From Ga0077555 sp963761475 (lineage in GTDB: Bacteria; Pseudomonadota; Alphaproteobacteria; Rhizobiales; Hyphomicrobiaceae): 64,000 nt of DNA. Where the stretch lies: contig CAVXGT010000014.1 in assembly GCA_963761475.1 (NCBI GenBank), forward strand, positions 496,001 through 560,000. Direction: 5' to 3'. Below, in pieces: positions 43,952 through 53,750 of the stretch. The notes under the pieces are model-generated. The model saw only the letters and a list, made by a program, of their open reading frames with translations. It had not been told where the DNA came from and searched no databases. Position 1 is the stretch's first letter. Every line of letters begins with the position of its first letter. A program made the position numbers and the translations under genes.

Positions 43952-46354
43952 ATGAAGTGCAATCCGTGGCGTTGGTTGTGGGGGCTCATTCCCATCCTGA
44001 TGCTCGGCTGGATCGCTGTCCTCGCCGAGCGGGACCGGATCGAGGCGGACCTGGCCAGCCGCTCGCAGATCGTTCTGCAGCGTAGCGGTCATGATTGGGC
44101 CAAGGTCAGGTTCGATGGCCGCGACGCCGTCCTTCTCGGCAAGGCTGTGACCGACGACGAGCGCGCCAAGGCGACACGAGCCTTGCTCGACACCTTCGGC
44201 GTTCGCATCGCTGACGATCGCTCCTCCCTGCTCGAGAAAGTCGAGCGCTTCGAGTGGAGCGCCATCAGGCGCGACGGCCGCATTCGTATTGACGGCGTCG
44301 TGCCGACCGAGCGCGCCCGCAGCGACGTGCTTGGAATGATCAAGGCCATTTTCCCCTCGATCGAGGTTGACGATCGCACCAAGTTGGCGCGTGGCGCCCC
44401 ACCGATCGACATCTGGCTCGGCGGGGTTGGCTTCGGCTTGAAGCAGTTGGCGAGCTTGAAGCAGGGTCGGGTGGATATCGAGAACACCAGCCTGTCCGTA
44501 AGCGGTGACGCCATCGACGCCGGCAACTATCGCCGCGTCCGCCATGCACTGGCCGGGCGCCTGCCACAGGGTATCCGTCTCAAGGCCGAGAGTGTGCGCC
44601 CGCCGCTCGCCCAGCCCTATGTCTGGTCCGCCCGCCGCAAGGACAAGGACATCGTGCTTGCCGGCCATGTCCCGAGCGAGACCGTGCGCGAGGCGCTGCT
44701 GCGCGCAGCCCGTAACATTGACGGCGCTCGTGTGATCGACCAGATGGAGCCGGCGGCCGGCGAGCCGGAAAATTTCTCGGACGCAGCCTCTCAGCTTCTC
44801 GAGCAGTTGCGCGACCTCGACGATGGCAAGGCCGACATTCGTGACACCGCTGCAAATCTTGTCGGCACGGCTGAGAGCGCCAAGCGGGCGGGGGAAATCA
44901 AGGCGGCGCTTGACCGTGGAGCACTGTCCTCCTACCGCGCCGTCGGCAAGATTGGCCACCGCGAGCCGCGGATCAAGACCATCTCGCCCTACGTGACCGC
45001 GGTCGTTGTCACCGAGCCGAGCATTGAGTTGACGGGACACGTCCCCGATGACGACGCCCGGGCGGCACTGTTTTCCTTGGTCCGCCGCTCGTTTCCCGAT
45101 CGCAACGTCGCCGACAAGCTCGACATCGGCGCGGGTCAGCCCCCCGGCTGGGCCGCCTGCATGGAAGCCGGCATGGATGCGGTTCGCCGCCTTGGCGAAG
45201 GCCGGGCAGTGCTGACCGATCGACGCTTGGCGGTTTCCGGCAAGACCGACAACGAGGCCTTGGCCCAAGCCCTGCCTGGCGAGGTGCGCGCTGTCGTCGG
45301 TTCAAGCTGCGATGCCGATGTGCGCGTCGCCCTCGACATGGACGCCGTCCGCGCACGTGAGGAAGAACGCCGTCGCGCCGCGCAGGTCGCAGCAGAGGCG
45401 GCAGCCGCCGCAGCAGCCAATCAGCGGACCGCGGCAGCACCTGCAGCGCCTGATACGGCAGCCGAAAAAGCACGTGCCGAGGCGGAAGCCCAGGCCCGCG
45501 CCGAAGAAGAGCGCCGCCGCGCCGAGGCGGAAGCCCAGGCCCGCGCCGAAGAAGAGCGCCGCCGCGCCGAGGCGGAAGCCCAGGCCCGCGCCGAAGAGGA
45601 GCGCCGCCGCGCCGAGGCGGCAGCCCAGGCTCGTGCCGAGGAGGAGCGCCGCCGCGCCGAGGCGGCAGCCCAGGTTCGTGCCGAGGAGGAGCGCCGTCGC
45701 GCCGAGGCCGCGGCCCAGGCTCAAACCGAGGAAGAGCGCCGCCGCGCCGAGGCCGCAGCCCAGGCCCGCGCCGAGGAAGAGCGCCGCCGCGCCGAGGCGG
45801 CAGCCCAGGCCCGCGCCGAGGAAGAGCGCCGCCGCGCCGAGGCGGCAGCCCAGGCCCGCGCCGAGGAAGAGCGCCGTCGCGCCGAAGCCGTAGCCCAGGC
45901 TCGTGCCGAGGAAGAGCGCCGTCGCGCCGAAGCCGAGGACGCAGACCGCCAGCGGCGAGCCAGGGAGATTGCCCGTCGGGAAGCCGATGCCTGCCAGGAG
46001 GCCCTGTCGCGCGTCAACCGCGAGGGCGTGATCAACTTCGATCGCGCCAAATTCAACCTGCAGTCAACGAGCTACCCGACGTTGAACAGGATCGCCGAGG
46101 CCGCCAATCGCTGTCCGGAAGTCGTGGTGGAGATCGAGGGCCACACCGATTCCGAGGGCACGCCGGAGCGCAATCAGCGCCTGTCGGATCGGCGCGCCAA
46201 TGCCGTCAGGGATTATCTCACCAAGGCTGGTGTCGCTCCCGACCGTCTGACGGCCATCGGCTATGGTCAGGATCGCAATATTGCACCCAACGATACGCCC
46301 GAGAACCGTGCCAAGAACCGTCGCATCGAGTTCACGGTCAAGTTTCAGCAATAG
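43952..46354 (+). CDS. OmpA-family envelope protein with BON-like domains and a coiled-coil repeat
   Basis: The 800-residue protein begins with a membrane anchor (WRWLWGLIPILMLGWIAVL). Residues 40-450 hold BON-like modules (ILLSGKAVTDDERAKA-type text; ELTGHVPDDDARAALF). Next come ten 15-residue AEAxAQARAEEERRR repeats, about 150 residues of predicted coiled coil. An OmpA peptidoglycan-binding domain ends the protein (EIEGHTDSEGTPERNQRLSDRRANAV). GGAGAG lies 6 bases before ATG 43952. It probably ties membrane to cell wall. Confidence 0.87.
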   Translation: MKCNPWRWLWGLIPILMLGWIAVLAERDRIEADLASRSQIVLQRSGHDWAKVRFDGRDAVLLGKAVTDDERAKATRALLDTFGVRIADDRSSLLEKVERFEWSAIRRDGRIRIDGVVPTERARSDVLGMIKAIFPSIEVDDRTKLARGAPPIDIWLGGVGFGLKQLASLKQGRVDIENTSLSVSGDAIDAGNYRRVRHALAGRLPQGIRLKAESVRPPLAQPYVWSARRKDKDIVLAGHVPSETVREALLRAARNIDGARVIDQMEPAAGEPENFSDAASQLLEQLRDLDDGKADIRDTAANLVGTAESAKRAGEIKAALDRGALSSYRAVGKIGHREPRIKTISPYVTAVVVTEPSIELTGHVPDDDARAALFSLVRRSFPDRNVADKLDIGAGQPPGWAACMEAGMDAVRRLGEGRAVLTDRRLAVSGKTDNEALAQALPGEVRAVVGSSCDADVRVALDMDAVRAREEERRRAAQVAAEAAAAAAANQRTAAAPAAPDTAAEKARAEAEAQARAEEERRRAEAEAQARAEEERRRAEAEAQARAEEERRRAEAAAQARAEEERRRAEAAAQVRAEEERRRAEAAAQAQTEEERRRAEAAAQARAEEERRRAEAAAQARAEEERRRAEAAAQARAEEERRRAEAVAQARAEEERRRAEAEDADRQRRAREIARREADACQEALSRVNREGVINFDRAKFNLQSTSYPTLNRIAEAANRCPEVVVEIEGHTDSEGTPERNQRLSDRRANAVRDYLTKAGVAPDRLTAIGYGQDRNIAPNDTPENRAKNRRIEFTVKFQQ
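45481..45930 (+). repeat. in-frame 45-bp tandem repeat, ten copies
   Basis: Ten units of 45 bases, encoding AEAxAQARAEEERRR with small changes (QVRAEEE in copy 5, QAQTEEE in copy 6), lie in the OmpA-like gene. The first three are nearly identical at DNA level. Copy number is likely to vary between strains and to be hard to assemble. Confidence 0.93.
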
Positions 46355-46398
46355 TGCGTGGCCCGGTCCGCGCGCGTGAGAAGTCGGGAGGATAGGCC

Positions 46399-46506
46399 GT
46401 GGGTTATCTCGTCACACAGCTCGTCTGGTATGTGCTTATCGCCTTTGTCGTCGGCCTGATCGTCGGTTGGGCTACCTGCAGCCGCATCGAGGATGAGCAA
46501 TCATGA
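46399..46506 (+). CDS. 35-residue single-span membrane peptide
   Basis: GTG 46399 follows GGGAGG at 7 bases and opens a 35-residue frame: GYLVTQLVWYVLIAFVVGLI is one membrane helix, then GWATCSRIEDEQ. It sits between the OmpA-like gene (44 bases) and the HhH protein (40 bases), both on the same strand. Strong ribosome site, ideal helix length and operon position argue it is real. It may assist the neighbouring envelope proteins. Confidence 0.68.
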   Translation: MGYLVTQLVWYVLIAFVVGLIVGWATCSRIEDEQS

Positions 46507-46546
46507 CCGCGTCGTCGGGCTCGGGCGAATGGGGGAGTGAGTTGAG

Positions 46547-48793
46547 ATGACGGCACTTGCATGGCAGACGTTGCTGCTCTTGGGCTTGGCCTATTTTCTG
46601 GGGTGTTGGCTCGCGTGCCTCGCCCGGCGGATCTTCGGTCCCGCGCCGGTCGCAGTCGAGCCCGGTACGGTCGGAGCGGCTGAGGTTGCTACGGCAGGCG
46701 CAAGTGCCACGGCCGCCGCCCGCGAAACACTGCGCAGCCTTGAAGAGGGCGCTGCCATTCCTCCTCGAGTGCCCGTGCGAGATGCCTTCCGGCGCGCCGA
46801 CACGCTCGAGCCCACTGCCGAGCAGGCTGCAGCGAGGCCACCCACCGAGCCCGCGCCTAAACCCCCGCGCCAGGACGCGCCGGCAAACGGGTCCGAGCGT
46901 TCGTCCGACACCGTTCGCCGCTTCGAGAACGCCTTGTCCGGTAGCGGTTCGATTGCGCCGGGCCCATCGACGCCGAGGCCGTCCCAGCACCCGCCAGAGC
47001 GTACGCCTGAGCCTCCGCCCGCGCCCGCCAGGCCGGTGCCGGAACGCCCCGCCACAACTCCCGACGTCTCGGCCAGGCCCGCCGCCATGGCGAGCGGAGT
47101 GGCCGCTGCTACAGGCGCCGCCGCTGCGGCCGCCTCTGCCGTTGCGGTCACCCGGCGCGAACCCGCCGAGGCCGTTACGCTCGACGATCTCAAGCGCATC
47201 CGCACAATCGACAGCGGCCTCGAAGCAGCGCTCCGCAAGGCCGGTGTCCGTCGATACGCCGACATTGCCGCTTGGAAGCTGGCCGACGTGACCCGCATCA
47301 GCGAATTGCTGGGCTTCAAAGGCCGCATCGAGCAGGAGAACTGGATCGAGCAGGCGCAGATTCTGGCGCGTGGCGGTGAAACCCACTATTCGAGCGGGCT
47401 CGTCCAGGCCGGCCGCGCCGGGAGTAGCCCGGCAACCCCTGCGCCCTCAAGCGGCGTCGGGTCGCTGGGTTCTGTGCCCTCGATGCCGCCGCGTCCACCC
47501 CAGCCGTCCCAGTCGTCGCCGCCCCCCCCGCCCGTGTCATCGGCGGTCGCATCGGCAGCGGCTGCCACCGCGGCCGCTGCAGCAGCGGCTGCTGCCTTGA
47601 GCGCCCGTCAGGCATCACAGGCATCGCCCGCCGCAGGCCAGCCTCGCCCCGTCGAGCCGCCCCGCGCCACCGCTCCGCCCCCGCAATCTCCGCCGGTCGT
47701 TGCCCCACCCGTCGCGCCGCCGAGCCCACCGCCCGTCGTCTCCCAGCGACCGTCGGCGGAAGCCGCCGCCGCTGCTGCGGCCGCCATGGCCGCTGCCGCG
47801 GCGCGTTCGGCCTCGCAGCAAGCCACCACGCAAGCCCGGGCACAACCGCCCGCAATCGAGCAGACGGCAACTCGCCCGGACGTGGCCGGCCGCGCGGCAT
47901 TCGGCGAACCGGTGCGGCCCGCAGGGGCTCCCCCGGCTGCGCCACAACAGCCTACCGCCGCCAATCCGCCGGCAGCGCCCGCGCAACCCGCCATCGGCAG
48001 CACGCGCGACGCCTTGCAGCGCATCGGTGGCGTGACCGCCGAAATAGAGAGACTGCTCAATGTCCAGGGCGTGAGCCGCTTTGGCCAGATTGCCCAGTGG
48101 TCGCCCCATGATGTCGAGCGTTTCGATCGCCTGCTCGGTCATCAAGGCCGCATCCGGCGTGAGAATTGGATCGAGCAGGCCCAAGTCCTGGCCCGCGGCG
48201 GCGATACAGCCTACGCCCGTGAGTTTGATCGCCGCCAGCCAGCGCCGCGTGAGGATCGTGAGCCCCGCGCCCCCCGTGAGCCTCGCGATGATCGTGGGCC
48301 TCGCGATGATCGTGACCCCCGCGATCCGCGTGAACCGCGCGACCGCGAACCACGCGATTTTCGCAGCGATCGTGAGCCTCGCGAACCCAGAGAGCCCCGC
48401 GAGCCTCGCGAACCCCGCGGCCCTTACGAGGTGCGAAGCGGTAGCGAGACCCCGCCACAGCGCAGCAACGACTTGTCAGGCTTGCGCTCCGTCCGCTCAG
48501 AAGCCTTGCGTCCGGTCGATGCCGGTGGTGCGGGCCGCGCAACGGATAGCCTGGATGACCTCAAACGCATCCGCGGCATCGGCGTGCTGATCGAGAAGAA
48601 GCTGAATTCTATGGGCATCACCAGCTACGAGCAGATCGCCGAGTGGCAGACGGCCGACATCGACCGCATCAGCCATGTCCTCGACTTCAAGGGTCGTATC
48701 GAGCGCGAGAATTGGGTTGAGCAGGCCCGTATCCTCGCGGCAGGCGGACAGACGGAGTTCTCCCGCCGTGCCGATCGGGGCGATGTCACCTGA
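46547..48793 (+). CDS. membrane-anchored protein with three helix-hairpin-helix-like repeats
   Basis: The 748-residue protein has an N-terminal helix (LLLLGLAYFLGCWLACLA) and long Ala/Pro-rich linkers. Three copies of a 70-residue domain lie at about 214-282, 488-558 and 669-738. Each ends FKGRIExENWxEQAxILAxGG or a close variant and resembles HhH modules fused to NuoE in alphaproteobacteria. Residues 565-640 are Arg/Glu/Pro repeats (REPRDDRDPR). Copies 1 and 3 are closest. Likely co-transcribed with the OmpA gene; function unknown. Confidence 0.82.
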   Translation: MTALAWQTLLLLGLAYFLGCWLACLARRIFGPAPVAVEPGTVGAAEVATAGASATAAARETLRSLEEGAAIPPRVPVRDAFRRADTLEPTAEQAAARPPTEPAPKPPRQDAPANGSERSSDTVRRFENALSGSGSIAPGPSTPRPSQHPPERTPEPPPAPARPVPERPATTPDVSARPAAMASGVAAATGAAAAAASAVAVTRREPAEAVTLDDLKRIRTIDSGLEAALRKAGVRRYADIAAWKLADVTRISELLGFKGRIEQENWIEQAQILARGGETHYSSGLVQAGRAGSSPATPAPSSGVGSLGSVPSMPPRPPQPSQSSPPPPPVSSAVASAAAATAAAAAAAAALSARQASQASPAAGQPRPVEPPRATAPPPQSPPVVAPPVAPPSPPPVVSQRPSAEAAAAAAAAMAAAAARSASQQATTQARAQPPAIEQTATRPDVAGRAAFGEPVRPAGAPPAAPQQPTAANPPAAPAQPAIGSTRDALQRIGGVTAEIERLLNVQGVSRFGQIAQWSPHDVERFDRLLGHQGRIRRENWIEQAQVLARGGDTAYAREFDRRQPAPREDREPRAPREPRDDRGPRDDRDPRDPREPRDREPRDFRSDREPREPREPREPREPRGPYEVRSGSETPPQRSNDLSGLRSVRSEALRPVDAGGAGRATDSLDDLKRIRGIGVLIEKKLNSMGITSYEQIAEWQTADIDRISHVLDFKGRIERENWVEQARILAAGGQTEFSRRADRGDVT

Positions 48794-49100
48794 CCCACGC
48801 CACTGGTTGGCGCTGCCCGCGCCAAGCTTGTGTAAGGTGAGGCGCCAGCGCGGACAGGGGCGATGCAACTCCTGGCCGCCACACGTCATCGCGCCTCTTC
48901 CGGCGGTCGCGCGTCGCCGCTTGCCATTGCCGTTGGCGCCGATTGCCGCTATCTGGGCCGTGCAGGGTGTGCCGCAGGCACGCTTGCGCCGCCTCGTTTT
49001 CACACTCGGCGCTGGCTCCCCGACCATCAGGCAGCCGATCATCGAGCGGCCGGCGAACCGCGATTGAAGCTACGGCCGGCCTCACATAGAAGTCAGCAAC
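48794..49100. other. 307-bp gap without recognised gene
   Basis: The gap separates the HhH protein from the ABC permease. Short frames exist on both strands, but none has a domain, good ribosome site or neighbour-like codon use. I see no hairpin with a T-run. Confidence 0.45.
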
Positions 49101-50825
49101 TTGCCCGCACCGCCATCCCCAACCCCGACACTCGGCCCCCTGCAGGGCCTGGTCAGTCTCAAGGACCGGCTCGGCCTATGGCGGGCCCGGCGGCGCGCCT
49201 CGCCTGGATGGACCATTGCCGTCGCCGTCATCCTGGCCGTCATGCTGTTGCCGGTGGCGACCACCCTGCTGCTCGCAATCAACCCGTCGGGCGGCACCTG
49301 GTGGCACCTCATGACCACGGTCCTGCCGCGAGTCCTCAAGGATACCGGGCTGCTGCTGGCCGGTGTGTGCGTCGTCACGCTGGTGACCGGCACACTCACC
49401 GCCTGGATCGTCACCATGTACCGTTTCCCCGGTCATGCCATCGTCGATCGCATGCTGGTGCTGCCGCTGGCCATGCCGACCTACATCATCGCCTACGCCT
49501 ACGTTGATTTCCTCGATTTTACGGGCCCGCTGCAATCTGCCCTCCGCGCCACCACTGGCTGGCAGTCGGCGCAGGACTACTGGTTCCCCGATGTCCGCAC
49601 CATGCCGTTCGCCATCCTGATCCTGTCCGCCGCGCTCTACCCCTACGTCTACCTCACCGCCCGAGCGAGCTTCGTCCAGCAGTCCGTCTGCGTCATGGAG
49701 GTGGCCCGCACCCTCGGTCGCACACCATGGGGAGCCTTCCGTGCCGTGGCCTTGCCGCTGGCTCAGCCCGCTCTTGCCGCCGGCGTTGCGCTCGCCCTGA
49801 TGGAGACCTTGAACGATCTGGGCGCCGTTCGTCATCTCGGCGTCGAGACCTTGTCGGCCTCCATCTACGCCACCTGGCTGCAGCGCTCCAACCTTGCCGG
49901 CGCCGCCCAGATCGCGCTCGTCGCCCTGGCTTTCGTCGCACTGTTGTTCTGGATCGAGCGTCTGGCGCGCGGCGGCGGCCGCGTTCACCACACCACCGGC
50001 CGGCTGCGCGCCATCCCCTTTGCCGAGCTCCGCGGCTGGCCGGCCTTGGCCGCGCTCGGCATTTGCGCCCTGCCCGTCCTGATCGGATTCTGCATCCCCT
50101 TCCTTGTCCTCGTCCTCAACGCCTCCCACCACCTTGCCGATGCCCTGGAGCAGGGCTTCTGGCAGGCGGCCGGCAACAGCATTCTGCTGGCCACGCTGAC
50201 AGCGTGTTTCGCCGTCGCCATGGGCATCCTGCTCGCCTACGCCCGCCGCGTCGCCGCCAACGGTTTCACCCGACCGGCCGTCAGATTGGCCAGCATCGGT
50301 TATGCCCTGCCCGGCACCGTCCTGGCCCTGGGCCTGCTGATCCCGCTCGCCACCTTCGACAACTGGATCGATGCCCTGGCCCGCAACTGGTTCGGCACAT
50401 CGACCGGTCTCCTGCTGTCCGGCACTTTGGCGACGTTGGTGCTCGCCTATTCGGTGCGCCTGCTGGCTGTGGCTCAGGGCACCGTCGAGGCCGGCCTCGA
50501 GAAGATTTCGCCCAACCTCGATGCCGCGGCTCGCACCCTTGGCGAGACCGCCATCTCATCGCTGGGCCGCGTCCACCTGCCGCTGCTCCTGCCCGCGTTG
50601 GCAACAGCGGCCCTTCTCGTCTTCGTCGACGCGATGAAGGAGCTGCCCGCAACCCTTCTGCTGCGCCCGTTCGGTTTCGAGACGCTATCCACCCACGTCT
50701 TCGCCCTGGCCGCGCTCGAACAGATCGAAGCGGCAAGTGTCGGTGCCGTCGCCATCGTCGTCGTTGGCCTGGTCCCGGTGCTCCTCCTCCATCGCGCTAT
50801 TGCCGATGGCCGCGCGGGTGGATGA
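49101..50825 (+). CDS. ABC transporter permease, iron(III)/FbpB type, two-module
   Basis: The 574-residue protein has two binding-protein-dependent permease modules of about six helices each, as in FbpB/SfuB. The EAA-type loops read EVARTLGRTPWGAFRAVALPLAQPAL and DAAARTLGETAISSLGRVHLPLLLP. Partners (binding protein, ATPase) are not adjacent. The apparent start is TTG 49101 without a clear ribosome site, so the true start is uncertain. Substrate by family: ferric iron, possibly another cation or thiamine-like solute. Confidence 0.88.
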   Translation: MPAPPSPTPTLGPLQGLVSLKDRLGLWRARRRASPGWTIAVAVILAVMLLPVATTLLLAINPSGGTWWHLMTTVLPRVLKDTGLLLAGVCVVTLVTGTLTAWIVTMYRFPGHAIVDRMLVLPLAMPTYIIAYAYVDFLDFTGPLQSALRATTGWQSAQDYWFPDVRTMPFAILILSAALYPYVYLTARASFVQQSVCVMEVARTLGRTPWGAFRAVALPLAQPALAAGVALALMETLNDLGAVRHLGVETLSASIYATWLQRSNLAGAAQIALVALAFVALLFWIERLARGGGRVHHTTGRLRAIPFAELRGWPALAALGICALPVLIGFCIPFLVLVLNASHHLADALEQGFWQAAGNSILLATLTACFAVAMGILLAYARRVAANGFTRPAVRLASIGYALPGTVLALGLLIPLATFDNWIDALARNWFGTSTGLLLSGTLATLVLAYSVRLLAVAQGTVEAGLEKISPNLDAAARTLGETAISSLGRVHLPLLLPALATAALLVFVDAMKELPATLLLRPFGFETLSTHVFALAALEQIEAASVGAVAIVVVGLVPVLLLHRAIADGRAGG

Positions 50826-50879
50826 CACTGCACAAGATGCGCGTTGTCCCGCCCCTCCTCGCCGGCTATGGAGGCACAT

Positions 50880-52151
50880 GTGAAGATCGTTGATCCCGCC
50901 ACATTGCGCTGGTCCGAGATCGTCCGCCCGGGCGACGTCGTGATGTGGGGCCAGGCCTGCGGCGAGCCCGAGACGCTGAGCCAGTCCCTCATGGCCGCCC
51001 GTCATGACATCGCCGACCGTTTCGGCGTCTTTCTGGTCACATGTTATTCGCGCACACTCTCCCCCGAGCAGGCCGACGTCGTCGATTTCACCGGCCTCGT
51101 CGGCACTGCCGGCAACAGGCCGTTGTCGCGCGCCGGCCTGATCGACATCTACCCCATCCATTATTCCCGTCTCGAAGGCATGATCGAGCGCGGCGAGATC
51201 CGCTGCGACGTGGCGCTCGTGCAGGCAAGCCGCCCCAACGCCCGTGGCGAGATCAGTCCCGGCATCGTCAACGACTATCTGGCCACCGCCATCGCCAAAG
51301 CCCGCGTCGTTGTCGCCGAGCTCAACGCCCAGGTCCCCTTCACCGCCTGCCATCGCCTGCTCTCGTCCGCCGATATCGACATCGCCATCGAGACCGACCG
51401 CCCCCTCGTTGCCGTCAATCGCGCGCCGATTGGTGACATCGAGCGGCGCATTGCGGCAAATGTCGTCGACCTCGTTCCGGATGGCGCTGTCGTCCAGTCG
51501 GGCGTTGGCGCCATCCCCGATGCCATCCTCGACGGGCTCAAGGGCCATCGCAATCTGGCCGTTCACGCCGGTACCATCAGCGACGGCATCATGGAGCTGA
51601 TGCAAGGAGGCGCGGTCACCAACGCCCTGAAGGAGATCGACCGCGGCGTCACCATCACGGGCAATATGATCGGCAGCCGAGAGCTGTTTCGCTTCGCCGA
51701 CCGCAATCCCGCCATGCGGCTGATGCCCCCGAGCTATACCCACAATCCCGAGTTGCTGGCGAAGCTCTCCAATCTGATCTCCATCAACGGCGCCATCGAG
51801 GTCGATCTCACCGGCCAGGTCAACGCCGAGGCGATCGGCGGCGACTACGTCGGCACCATCGGCGGCCAGGTCGACTATGTACGCGGCGTCCGCCTCTCGC
51901 GTGGCGGTCGGTCCATCATTGCGCTGGCCTCCACCACGCCCGGCGGCAAGGCCAGCCGCATCGCAGCCGCTCTGTCGGGGCCGGTGACCACGCCGCGCAG
52001 CGATGTCGACTGCATCGTCACCGAGTGGGGGCGCGCCGAACTTGCCGGCAAGACTTTGCGGGAGCGCGCCGCAGCCTTGACTGCCATCGCCCACCCTGAC
52101 TTTCGCGACGATCTCGCGCGATCGGCTCGCGCGGTTTTGGGTCGTGGTTAG
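50880..52151 (+). CDS. acetyl-CoA hydrolase/4-hydroxybutyrate CoA-transferase family protein
   Basis: The 423-residue protein has the class I CoA-transferase layout: VMWGQACGEPETL near the start, HAGTISDGIMELMQGGAV in the centre, and GGQVDYVRGVRLSRGGRS with TEWGRAELAGKT near the end. It moves CoA between short acyl groups. GTG 50880 has GGAGG 5 bases upstream; ATG 50868 in the same frame has no such site. The ABC permease ends 54 bases before it. It converges on livF 34 bases away. Confidence 0.88.
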   Translation: MKIVDPATLRWSEIVRPGDVVMWGQACGEPETLSQSLMAARHDIADRFGVFLVTCYSRTLSPEQADVVDFTGLVGTAGNRPLSRAGLIDIYPIHYSRLEGMIERGEIRCDVALVQASRPNARGEISPGIVNDYLATAIAKARVVVAELNAQVPFTACHRLLSSADIDIAIETDRPLVAVNRAPIGDIERRIAANVVDLVPDGAVVQSGVGAIPDAILDGLKGHRNLAVHAGTISDGIMELMQGGAVTNALKEIDRGVTITGNMIGSRELFRFADRNPAMRLMPPSYTHNPELLAKLSNLISINGAIEVDLTGQVNAEAIGGDYVGTIGGQVDYVRGVRLSRGGRSIIALASTTPGGKASRIAAALSGPVTTPRSDVDCIVTEWGRAELAGKTLRERAAALTAIAHPDFRDDLARSARAVLGRG

Positions 52152-52185
52152 GCGCTGGTCAGCGGTGCCTTGTCTCCGACCCCGC

Positions 52186-52947
52186 TCAAACCCCGAGATA
52201 CCGCGCTGCTAGCTCCGGGCTGTCCATCAAGGTGGACACATGCCCCTCGTACTTGAGGTGTCCGGTCTCCAGGATCAGCGCCCGGTCGGCGAACCCACCG
52301 GCAAACTCCAGGTTCTGCTCGGCAACGATGAGGCCGATACCGCGCGCCTTCAACGCCGCCACTGCCTCGCCGATCCGTTCCAGGATGACCGGCGCCAGTC
52401 CCTCGGACGGCTCGTCCAGCAGCAGGAAACGTGGGTTTCCCATCAGCGTCCGCGCAATCGCCAGCATCTGCTGCTCGCCACCGGAGAGATGTCCCGCGCG
52501 TCTTTCCCGGATCGCCTCCAGCGGCGGGAACAGCCGCCAGATCTGCGCCTCGTCCCACGGCTCCAACCCGGCGCGCGCGGGCAGCTTTCCGACCGCCAGG
52601 TTTTCTCCCACCGTCAGGCCCGTGAAAATCCGCCGGTCCTCCGCAACGAACCCGAGTCCCGCTTGCGCGATGCGATGCGTGGGCCAACGCGAGATGTCCG
52701 CGCCGTCGAAACGCACCGTGCCCGCGCGCCGAACCTCGAGATCGATGATGGCTTTCAGCGTTGTCGATTTTCCGGCCCCGTTGCGACCGAGCAGCACGAC
52801 GGCTTCGCCCGAGCCGACGCTGAATGAAACGCCGAACAGCGCCTGCGCATCGCCGTACCAGGCTGCCAGATGCTCGACCTCCAGCATCGCTTCTGCGCCC
52901 GCTTGCGCCGCCGTGGCTGTGTGCTGCCCGCCGGGCCCGCCGCTCAT
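52186..52947 (-). CDS. livF: branched-chain amino acid ABC transporter ATPase, LivF type
   Basis: The 253-residue ATPase has Walker A LLGRNGAGKSTT, signature LSGGEQQMLAIARTLM, Walker B FLLLDEPSEGLAP and the LivF-typical QNLEFA. It powers the high-affinity Liv-type importer. ATG 52947 overlaps the livG stop (ATGA), so the two are coupled. The substrate may be an amino acid, amide or other small carboxylate. Confidence 0.93.
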   Translation of the reverse strand: MSGGPGGQHTATAAQAGAEAMLEVEHLAAWYGDAQALFGVSFSVGSGEAVVLLGRNGAGKSTTLKAIIDLEVRRAGTVRFDGADISRWPTHRIAQAGLGFVAEDRRIFTGLTVGENLAVGKLPARAGLEPWDEAQIWRLFPPLEAIRERRAGHLSGGEQQMLAIARTLMGNPRFLLLDEPSEGLAPVILERIGEAVAALKARGIGLIVAEQNLEFAGGFADRALILETGHLKYEGHVSTLMDSPELAARYLGV

Positions 52948-53750
52948 GACGCTCCAGCTCCGCTTGTGCCCGCCTCGGAGTGGCGCCGCCTCGTCCCGCC
53001 TCCGAGATAGACGGCCCTGACGTCTGCGTTCTCTCTGATCGCCTCGGGCGTGCCTTCCGCGATCAGCCGTCCCCCGCTCATCACCATCACGCGCTCGGCA
53101 TGCTTGAAGACGACGCCCATGTCGTGTTCCGTGAACAGGATGGCAGCGCCACGCGCTCGCGCCGCCTCGACCGCCAGCGCCATCAACGCCTCCCGTTCCG
53201 CCGCAGCCATACCGGCCGTGGGCTCGTCCATCAGCAGCAGCCGCGGCGCATTGGCGAGCGCGATTGCGAGTTCCACCCGTTTCAGATCGCCATACGCTAG
53301 CGTCCCAGCAACCCGCCCCAACAGCGCCGTCAATCCGACGTCGCTCGCAAGCCTGTGTACCTGCTGATCGTCCAGCGTCGGCATCCGCCGCACGCCCCAC
53401 ACCCCACCCTCGCTCGCCACCGGCATCAGGGCGACCGCGATGTTCTCCGCAACGGTCATCGACGCGAACGTGGCCGTGATCTGGAATGTGCGTGCAACGC
53501 CCCGCTGCCACAACACTCGCGGCCCGTGCCCAGTGACGTCCTCCCCGTTGACCATCACCTGCCCGCGATCCGGCAGCAGTTGGCCGTTGATGAGGTTGAA
53601 GGTGGTTGTCTTGCCGGCGCCGTTGGGCCCGATCAGTGCCACGATGGCCCCCTGCGCCACCGAGAAGCTGACGTCGTTGACCGCCTGGAATCCGCCGAAC
53701 GCTTTGCTCACGCCCTTCAGCGACAGGGCCGGATGCGTGATCTCGGTCAT
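52944..53750 (-). CDS. livG: branched-chain amino acid ABC transporter ATPase, LivG type
   Basis: The 268-residue ATPase has Walker A LIGPNGAGKTTTFN, Walker B LLLMDEPTAGM, and the LivG-type EHDMGVVFKHAERVMVM. The signature motif is unusual: AYGDLKRVELA where LSGGQ is usual, a variant common in LivG (YGxQR). It overlaps livF and the fused permease by four bases at each end. ATG 53750 follows a GGGCGG context. Confidence 0.92.
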   Translation of the reverse strand: MTEITHPALSLKGVSKAFGGFQAVNDVSFSVAQGAIVALIGPNGAGKTTTFNLINGQLLPDRGQVMVNGEDVTGHGPRVLWQRGVARTFQITATFASMTVAENIAVALMPVASEGGVWGVRRMPTLDDQQVHRLASDVGLTALLGRVAGTLAYGDLKRVELAIALANAPRLLLMDEPTAGMAAAEREALMALAVEAARARGAAILFTEHDMGVVFKHAERVMVMSGGRLIAEGTPEAIRENADVRAVYLGGGTRRRHSEAGTSGAGAS

